From: an uncultured Desulfovibrionaceae bacterium
GTDB taxonomy: Bacteria > Desulfobacterota > Desulfovibrionia > Desulfovibrionales > Desulfovibrionaceae
Assembly: GCA_947074125.1 (NCBI GenBank)
Contig: CAMTOM010000023.1
Location: forward strand, 1 to 10,794
Reading direction: 5' to 3'
DNA: 10,794 nt
Shown: in pieces, positions 5,919 to 10,794 of the stretch
Layout of the letters: every line of letters begins with the position of its first letter
Numbering within the stretch: position 1 is the stretch's first letter
Notes under the pieces: model-generated
Database searches by the model: none
What the model was told of the DNA's origin: nothing
Seen by the model: the letters and a program-made list of their open reading frames with translations, nothing else
Translations under genes and position numbers: made by a program

Positions 5919-7634
5919 TTAGATATTCTTCCCTGCTTTCAGTACAGCCTGCATTCCCCCCATAGCATTCACAACATCATGAATGCCATGACGGGCGAGG
6001 AAAAGCTGGCTGTCATAGGCGCGCAAGCCAGTATTGCAAATAAGCGCCACAGGGCGATCTCGCGGTACCTCTGCGACCTTGCCCGCCGCGATATCTTCCA
6101 AAGAAATGGCATTCCATTCTCCAGGATGCTTTGCAGCGAGCGGTGCGCTCCCACCATGCGGACGTGCATCAATAAAGAAGACATTATTTTCTTTCCGCTG
6201 CGCCCAAAGATCGGCAAATTCTCTGGCACTCACGGGCTTCATGCGCCCCGCAAAAACATTTTCAGCCACATTGGCAACGACATTCACTACATCCATTGCC
6301 GATGCAAAGGGAGGTGCATAGCATACTTCAAGATTGGAAATATCCAGTAACGTCGGCTCAGCATACTGAAGCACGCCTGCAACAGCATCAATACGCGCTT
6401 TTAACGCATCGCCTGCCACACACACTCCCTGCATGCCCAATACGCGATGACTCTTCTTATCCGCTACCAATTCCAGCGTCATCATATTGCTTTCAGGATA
6501 GAAATGCGCCCTGTCCATCTGCTCAACGGCAACACCTGCGGCATCAAATCCTTCCCGACGCGCACGTTCCACCGTCAGACCCACACCACAAAATGACAAA
6601 TCAAAGAGCTTCACAGCCCATGTTCCCACGACAGGAGGAAAGGCTTCCCTGGCACCTGCCAGATTGCTCCCAATGACCCTTCCCTGACGGTTCGCCATGG
6701 AGCCAAGGGGAAGATAGGTTGTCTTGCCTGTTATCTTGTGTGTCAGGGCAACACAATCACCGCCCGCATAAATATCAGGATCGGACGTTTGCATGTGCTC
6801 ATTAACTTCAATCGCACCAAATGGCGCAACATTCAAACCAGCATCACGTGCCAGCACACCATTAGGCACAAAACCCGCAGCAAAAATCACCAATTGGGCA
6901 GGCAGAGTACGCTTGTCAGTCACAACCCGCGCAACCTGACCATTTTCACCCTCCAAACTCACAACCTTTTCAGAGGTATACACAGAAACGCCATGCTTTT
7001 CGCAATCAGTCTGTGCCATCTGTGCCAGATCAGCAGAAAGGACTCCAGGCAATATCTGATCGGCGACTTCAACCACACTGCATGATACGCCCCACATATC
7101 CGCCAGAGCAACAACACTCTCCAAACCAATAAAACCAGCACCCACAATAACAGCCTGTGAAACCTTACCCTGCTCACATGCCTTGCGGATACTTTCGGCT
7201 GCTTCCAAGCGTGTGACACTGTACACACCAGAAAGCTCGCTTCCCCCAACATCAGGAATACGCGGTGAAGCACCAGTAGCGATTACCAGTTTATCATATG
7301 GCAAACTTTCTTCATGCCCACTCACAACATCGCGCACCAACACTTTTTTTGCCGCACGGTCAATACTCATGGCGCGTGTTTGTGTACGCACCTTAACTCC
7401 TTTCATAAGCTCGAAAAAACCAGCATCCCGTATTGTATGGTAAGGAGTTGCTCGCAAATCATCAATATTATTGATTTCTCCTGAGAGATAATAAGGCAGG
7501 CCACAGCCCCCATATGAAATAAAAACATTTTCGTCTACTAATGTTACATTGGCTTCCGGCATCAGCCTTTTACAACGACAGGCGGCTTTGGGGCCAAGAG
7601 CGACACCACCAATTACCAGAATATTCTGCGCCAT
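5919..7634 (-). CDS. FAD-dependent CoA-disulfide/persulfide reductase with C-terminal rhodanese domain
   Basis: The protein has 571 residues. An N-terminal FAD fold begins VIGGVALGPKAA (7-18). A redox Cys44 lies in ISYGGCGLPYY, as in CoA-disulfide reductases that use a single cysteine. The second nucleotide-binding motif is VIVGAGFIGLE (162-172) and the FAD-binding GGD is at 291-293. A dimerisation domain spans about 335-455, with Y439 in YAPPFASAMD. A rhodanese domain (about 465-571) carries catalytic Cys533 in LICNTGLRAYDS. Such fusions reduce CoA disulfide or CoA-bound and other persulfides with NAD(P)H; the true substrate here is inferred. It probably works in the cytoplasm, handling polysulfide or thiol stress. 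It has AAGGAGG six bases before the ATG and its own promoter, and appears monocistronic. Confidence 0.88.
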   Translation of the reverse strand: MAQNILVIGGVALGPKAACRCKRLMPEANVTLVDENVFISYGGCGLPYYLSGEINNIDDLRATPYHTIRDAGFFELMKGVKVRTQTRAMSIDRAAKKVLVRDVVSGHEESLPYDKLVIATGASPRIPDVGGSELSGVYSVTRLEAAESIRKACEQGKVSQAVIVGAGFIGLESVVALADMWGVSCSVVEVADQILPGVLSADLAQMAQTDCEKHGVSVYTSEKVVSLEGENGQVARVVTDKRTLPAQLVIFAAGFVPNGVLARDAGLNVAPFGAIEVNEHMQTSDPDIYAGGDCVALTHKITGKTTYLPLGSMANRQGRVIGSNLAGAREAFPPVVGTWAVKLFDLSFCGVGLTVERARREGFDAAGVAVEQMDRAHFYPESNMMTLELVADKKSHRVLGMQGVCVAGDALKARIDAVAGVLQYAEPTLLDISNLEVCYAPPFASAMDVVNVVANVAENVFAGRMKPVSAREFADLWAQRKENNVFFIDARPHGGSAPLAAKHPGEWNAISLEDIAAGKVAEVPRDRPVALICNTGLRAYDSQLFLARHGIHDVVNAMGGMQAVLKAGKNI

Positions 7635-7668
7635 GCGACGCCTCCTTCATAAGAGATTTTCGCCTGAT

Positions 7669-7697
7669 ACAATATGACTGATTCACCACCAATGCAA
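7669..7697 (-). promoter_or_regulatory. Sigma-70-type promoter of the disulfide reductase gene
   Basis: On the minus strand TTGCAT (7692-7697) and TATTGT (7669-7674) are separated by 17 bases, about 35 bases before the ATG at 7634. The remaining sequence up to the sat terminator (7698-7823) shows no gene and no clear motif. Confidence 0.5.
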
Positions 7698-7820
7698 GCA
7701 TCTCTTGAAAAAATATCAAAAAGCACCGCTATAAACTACTCTCCCCTCAAAGAGCATTGATGCCTATTACTGCTGAAAAAACATATTATCTGAATATTGC
7801 AATAATAATGTTCTCTTCAA

Positions 7821-7857
7821 TACAAAAAGAGGAGCACCATAAGTACTCCTCTTTGTA
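7821..7857 (-). terminator. Terminator of sat
   Basis: AAAGAGGAG (7826-7834) and CTCCTCTTT (7846-7854) form a 9-bp stem with an 11-base loop. On the minus strand the stem runs into a run of T (CTTTTTGTA). It lies 26 bases after the sat stop. Confidence 0.85.
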
Positions 7858-7879
7858 TAGTATTCGCCAGGCGAACGTC

Positions 7880-9154
7880 TTATTTCATCACAGAACCGTC
7901 TGCGGCACGCTGCATCTTGACTTCAACCTTTTCGGTCAGGCTTGCATAGTAGGCACGCAGGATGTCGAGAACTTCGGGACGACCGAAATGATCAGGAACT
8001 TCGCCACCTTCAGAAAGGATCTTACGCAGTTTTGTACCGGAAAGAATAACGCGGTCTTCCTTACCATGAGGGCAGGTACGCATGGAAGCCATACCATCAC
8101 ACTTCACACAGTAGAAGGTCCAGTCAATCTTCATGGGATCACACAGGAGGCGTTTGCCAGCATCAGCAGGCTTGGGCATCCTATCAAAGATTTCCTGGGC
8201 TTCAAACATACCGTAGAAATCACCAACACCAGCATGGTCACGACCAATAATCTGGTTGTTCACACCATAGTTCTGACGGAATGTTGCGTGCAGCAGAGCT
8301 TCACGAGGACCAGCATAACGCATGTCCAGAGGATAGCCAGCCTGAATGACATTTTCTTTAACGAAGTAGTTTTCCACGAGAGTGTCAATACATTTGACGC
8401 GAACTTCGGCAGGGATGTCACCTGGTTTCAATGCGCCAACGAGAGAGTGGATAACCACACCGTCACACACTTCAGCGGCCAGCTTGGCCAGATATTCGTG
8501 GGAGCGGTGCATGGGGTTACGCAATTGCAGCGCAGCCACTTTCTTCCAGCCTTTCTTTTCCATTTTTTCGCGGAGCTGGGCAGGTGTGCAGTACACACCA
8601 GCGAACTTCACAGGGAAATCACCCTGTGAAAGCACTTTTACAGGACCACCGATATTGAACTCTTTCTGAGCCATAACCATTTTTACGCCAGGATGGTCTT
8701 CCAGAGCGATTTCCCAGAATTTCTGGGAGTCAGGGCCTTCACCCTTAAAGACATTTTCGCATTCCCATTTTTTGTCGGCTTCAGTCATTTCATAAATGTC
8801 TTCAACCTTCATGGTTGCCATCACTTCGCCATTGCGAACCAGCGCTACTTCCTCACCAGCCTTGATTGCCTTGGCATCAGCAGCAGAAATATCCAGAGTT
8901 ACTGGCACAGGCCAGAAGGTGCCATCGGCAAGCAGCATTTTTTCAACAACGCCTTTCCAGTCGGCTTTGTTCATAAAACCTGTCAGCGGAGAAAAACCGC
9001 CGATACCCATCATAATCAGGTCGCCTTTGGCGCGGGAGGAAATTTCAATCTGCTTAAGGCCAGCAGCTTTTTTCTTTTCCGCCTCAAGAGCGGCACCTTC
9101 AAGCAGAGCGCATACAAGACCTTTACCACCATGAGGGGGAACCAAATTGGACAT
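7880..9154 (-). CDS. sat: ATP sulfurylase (sulfate adenylyltransferase), dissimilatory type
   Basis: This cytoplasmic enzyme makes adenosine 5'-phosphosulfate from sulfate and ATP, the activation step of sulfate reduction. The protein is 424 residues, about the length of Desulfovibrio Sat. The active-site motif QLRNPMHRSHEYL (210-222) and GRDHAGVGDFYG (304-315) are intact. C349, C352, C361 and H363 form the zinc-binding knot typical of this archaeal and sulfate-reducer form. The ATG at 9154 is chosen because GGAGG lies eight bases upstream and the protein then begins MSNLVPPHGG as in relatives; an in-frame extension to 9268 would run through the promoter leader. The gene has its own promoter and terminator, so it is probably transcribed alone and at a high level. 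APS reductase and pyrophosphatase genes are not in the window. Confidence 0.97.
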   Translation of the reverse strand: MSNLVPPHGGKGLVCALLEGAALEAEKKKAAGLKQIEISSRAKGDLIMMGIGGFSPLTGFMNKADWKGVVEKMLLADGTFWPVPVTLDISAADAKAIKAGEEVALVRNGEVMATMKVEDIYEMTEADKKWECENVFKGEGPDSQKFWEIALEDHPGVKMVMAQKEFNIGGPVKVLSQGDFPVKFAGVYCTPAQLREKMEKKGWKKVAALQLRNPMHRSHEYLAKLAAEVCDGVVIHSLVGALKPGDIPAEVRVKCIDTLVENYFVKENVIQAGYPLDMRYAGPREALLHATFRQNYGVNNQIIGRDHAGVGDFYGMFEAQEIFDRMPKPADAGKRLLCDPMKIDWTFYCVKCDGMASMRTCPHGKEDRVILSGTKLRKILSEGGEVPDHFGRPEVLDILRAYYASLTEKVEVKMQRAADGSVMK

Positions 9155-9239
9155 TGCAAGATCCTCCAAAGTTGACAGTGAATGTATTTCGTACCGCTGA
9201 ACCGCAACACATGTGCGGCAGGGGCTACGTTCCGCTTCT

Positions 9240-9268
9240 ATCTTGTGAATAAACGAACAAAATGTCAA
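9240..9268 (-). promoter_or_regulatory. sat promoter
   Basis: On the minus strand a perfect TTGACA (9263-9268) is followed 17 bases later by CAAGAT (9240-9245). The start of transcription would be near 9233, leaving a leader of about 80 bases. That leader contains CCGCA/TGCGG arms (9202-9218) around the palindrome CACATGTG. Confidence 0.65.
9243..9260. promoter_or_regulatory. Rex-like operator in the sat promoter
   Basis: TTGTGAATAAACGAACAA is an 18-bp palindrome close to the Rex consensus TTGTGAA-N4-TTCACAA; the left half is exact and the right half differs at two positions. It fills the spacer between the -35 and -10 boxes, so a bound repressor would block RNA polymerase. Rex is known to repress sat in Desulfovibrio vulgaris and to respond to NADH/NAD+, which makes this assignment likely. 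Confidence 0.7.
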
Positions 9269-9346
9269 TATGCTTTACAGATTTTCTTGAAAAGAAAAAT
9301 AAGCCTCCTTAAAAAAGCCAGGAATTACAAGGGAAATTCATCATTA

Positions 9347-9388
9347 TGCATATTTATTTTTTCGATGTGCATATGTATTTTTTCGATA
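9347..9388. repeat. Tandem 21-bp repeat upstream of sat
   Basis: Two directly abutting 21-bp units (9347-9367 and 9368-9388) match at 19 of 21 positions. Each runs TGCATAT, a variable base, then TATTTTTTCGAT. The period is two helical turns. They lie about 80 bases upstream of the sat -35 box and could be activator sites or an AT-rich upstream element. No gene is evident in 9269-9518. Confidence 0.6.
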
Positions 9389-9454
9389 TTCCAGCAATTT
9401 TCATGATAACATACCTTTCGTATCATGCCCAAAACTACTCCCTCATAATGCAGA

Positions 9455-9484
9455 CAGGGCTGATGGAAAAAACCGACAGCCCTG
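9455..9484 (-). terminator. Hairpin after argJ, weak terminator
   Basis: CAGGGCTG (9455-9462) and CAGCCCTG (9477-9484) form an 8-bp stem 35 bases after the argJ stop. On the minus strand the T6 run lies in the loop and not after the stem, so it is not a standard terminator; it may stop or stabilise the transcript. Confidence 0.45.
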
Positions 9485-9518
9485 ACAAGACATCCACTTT
9501 CGTGACACAATACCATTT

Positions 9519-10700
9519 CTATGAGCGATATTCCGCGTTCAGACTCACATAATCATGTGTCAAATCAGAGGCTTTGAACATATATTCGCCCGTACCAGCC
9601 CCCAGCACAATATCTACATAAATATCTGTTTTCTGTAATGGCTCTTTCAGTACATCATCAAAATCAGGAGCCAGAGGCTGCCCCTGCGCGAACACTTCGA
9701 CACCACACAGGCTGACGCACACATCATCCGGCTCAAAAAGCGCACCACTACGCCCTACTGCCGCAACAATCCGTCCCCAGTTGGCATCCCTGCCATACAT
9801 GGCGGTTTTGACTAACTGAGAATGCCCCACAGTGCGCGCCACTTTTTCGGCATCGTGTGTATTGCGTGCGCCCTTGACGGTAATGTGAATAACTTTTGTT
9901 GCCCCTTCGCCATCGCGCACCAGCATATAGGAGACTTCTCCCAAAAGGCCTGTCAGGGCGGCTTCAAAAGGCAGCATATCTTCTTCGGAAAGTGTCACTT
10001 CGGCAGCACCATTGGCAAGCCCCAGAATGGTGTCATTGGTCGAAGTATCGCCATCCACGCTCACGCGATTGAATGTCGCATCGACGGCTCGCTGGAACAT
10101 CTCCTGCCACTGTGTCGCGTCCACTTTCGCATCCGTCAGCACCACAGCAAGCATTGTCGCCATATTGGGACAAATCATCCCTGCGCCTTTAGCCATGCCT
10201 GTCAAACGTACTGACCCCCCCGAAAGGCGCACATCACGCGAAAGGAACTTGGGAAAGGAGTCCGTCGTCATAAAGGCGCGGGTAAAATCCTCTGCATTCC
10301 GGCTCCCAAGGGTTTTGCACAGCTCTGGAACAGCATTTTGCCACAAATCCATTTTGAGCTGATCCCCAATAACACCTGTAGAAAGCGGCAAAATATCTTC
10401 TGGCGCAAGACCAGTCGCTGCTCCCACCATTTTGAGTGTCTCACGACAATTTTTGAGTCCCATGCTGCCAGTACACGCATTCGCCTGACCTGAATTGGCC
10501 ACGATTGCCCGCATGGCAGGACGTCTGGCAAGCGCTTGCTGGCATACAAGCACGGGAGCGGCTTTGAACATATTTGTCGTAAACAATCCCGCACTCACCG
10601 CAGGTCTGTCAGAAACAATCAATCCCAGATCATCGCGTCCGGCTTTTCTAAAACCTGCCGCAGCGGTTCCCACACTAAAGCCTCTGGGTAAATCTTTCAT
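9519..10700 (-). CDS. argJ: Glutamate N-acetyltransferase / ornithine acetyltransferase ArgJ
   Basis: ArgJ moves the acetyl group from N-acetylornithine to glutamate in the cyclic arginine pathway; bifunctional forms also use acetyl-CoA, which cannot be decided here. The protein is 393 residues, full length. It is made as a precursor that cuts itself before the nucleophile Thr182 in MAKGAGMICPNMATML (169-184). Conserved LSTGVIG (106-112), SVDGDTSTND (214-223), VRDGEGATK (261-269) and the C-terminal NAEYRS are present. The ATG at 10700 has AAGG eight bases upstream; an in-frame GTG at 10778 would lie inside another gene's terminator. It stands alone, away from other arg genes in this window. 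Confidence 0.95.
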   Translation of the reverse strand: MKDLPRGFSVGTAAAGFRKAGRDDLGLIVSDRPAVSAGLFTTNMFKAAPVLVCQQALARRPAMRAIVANSGQANACTGSMGLKNCRETLKMVGAATGLAPEDILPLSTGVIGDQLKMDLWQNAVPELCKTLGSRNAEDFTRAFMTTDSFPKFLSRDVRLSGGSVRLTGMAKGAGMICPNMATMLAVVLTDAKVDATQWQEMFQRAVDATFNRVSVDGDTSTNDTILGLANGAAEVTLSEEDMLPFEAALTGLLGEVSYMLVRDGEGATKVIHITVKGARNTHDAEKVARTVGHSQLVKTAMYGRDANWGRIVAAVGRSGALFEPDDVCVSLCGVEVFAQGQPLAPDFDDVLKEPLQKTDIYVDIVLGAGTGEYMFKASDLTHDYVSLNAEYRS

Positions 10701-10713
10701 GGCATATACCTTG

Positions 10714-10741
10714 TCTATACAGGTAAAAAGATTGCTTTCAG
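10714..10741 (-). promoter_or_regulatory. Possible argJ promoter
   Basis: On the minus strand CTGAAA (10736-10741) and TATAGA (10714-10719) are separated by 16 bases, just upstream of the argJ ribosome binding site. Both boxes are imperfect. A terminator immediately upstream (10765-10791) means a promoter is needed in this interval. Confidence 0.45.
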
Positions 10742-10764
10742 GGGAAAAAGCATTCCCTTTCAAG

Positions 10765-10791
10765 AAAAAGACCGGCACTCACGTGCCGGCC
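10765..10791 (-). terminator. Terminator of a gene beyond the right edge
   Basis: On the minus strand GGCCGGCAC and GTGCCGGTC form a 9-bp stem (one G-U pair) with a 4-base loop, followed by TTTTTC. It faces the same way as argJ but lies upstream of it, so it ends a minus-strand gene outside the window. Confidence 0.88.
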
Positions 10792-10794
10792 TCC

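Noticed and set aside
7757..8629. Plus-strand reading frame of 290 codons
   Set aside because: It lies almost wholly antisense to sat, whose motifs and ribosome binding site are unambiguous. The frame has no family features and no ribosome binding site.
9155..9268. Longer start for sat
   Set aside because: The extra 38 codons run through the predicted promoter, operator and leader and do not resemble the family's N-terminus.
9347..9388. CRISPR-type repeat
   Set aside because: Only two units that abut directly, without spacers, and no cas genes nearby.
9346..9552. Plus-strand reading frame of 68 codons across the 21-bp repeat
   Set aside because: Its beginning is merely the translated tandem repeat, the nearest purine-rich site is too far from the ATG, and its end overlaps argJ on the other strand.

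Overview
The window looks like chromosomal DNA from a sulfate-reducing bacterium of the Desulfovibrio type. The main reasons are a dissimilatory-type, zinc-finger ATP sulfurylase (sat) whose promoter carries a Rex-like operator, a ZraP/ZraS/ZraR-type sigma-54 envelope-stress module, and a CoA-disulfide-reductase/rhodanese fusion. The species cannot be named from sequence reading alone. No tRNA, rRNA, CRISPR array, insertion sequence or phage gene was seen.

Layout. At 1-677 (+) lies the C-terminal part of an Elp3-like radical SAM protein that appears frameshifted near base 47, followed by a terminator. From 796 to 914 there is a hairpin-rich stretch, then a possible 32-codon membrane peptide with a strong ribosome binding site that runs into the 3' end of the next gene on the other strand. 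From 5117 down to 1015, all on the minus strand, come zraS (histidine kinase), zraR (sigma-54 activator), an HD-domain phosphohydrolase and, behind its own sigma-54 promoter, a zraP-like periplasmic chaperone. A second ZraP-like protein is divergent from zraS at 5257-5781 (+). A strong bidirectional hairpin separates it from a convergent flavoprotein disulfide reductase with a rhodanese tail (7634-5919, -). Then come sat (9154-7880, -) and argJ (10700-9519, -), each with its own promoter. The terminator of a gene beyond the right edge closes the window.

How the parts fit. The kinase, activator and HD protein form one tightly packed operon (gaps of 3 and 10 bases). The zraP-like gene has a consensus -24/-12 promoter, and two 17-bp direct repeats lie about 105 and 140 bases upstream of its predicted start of transcription, the usual position for enhancer sites of a sigma-54 activator. 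A related 17-bp palindrome lies in the divergent zraS/second-chaperone intergenic region. I infer one regulon: ZraS senses envelope or metal stress, ZraR turns on two periplasmic chaperones, and the HD nucleotidase is co-expressed for an unknown reason. The flavoprotein and sat suggest sulfur and energy metabolism nearby, but nothing ties them to the Zra module.

Two places look damaged: the radical SAM gene (out-of-frame deletion) and about 85 bases of zraR covering the arginine-finger region next to an A9 tract. Both could be real mutations or sequencing or assembly errors.
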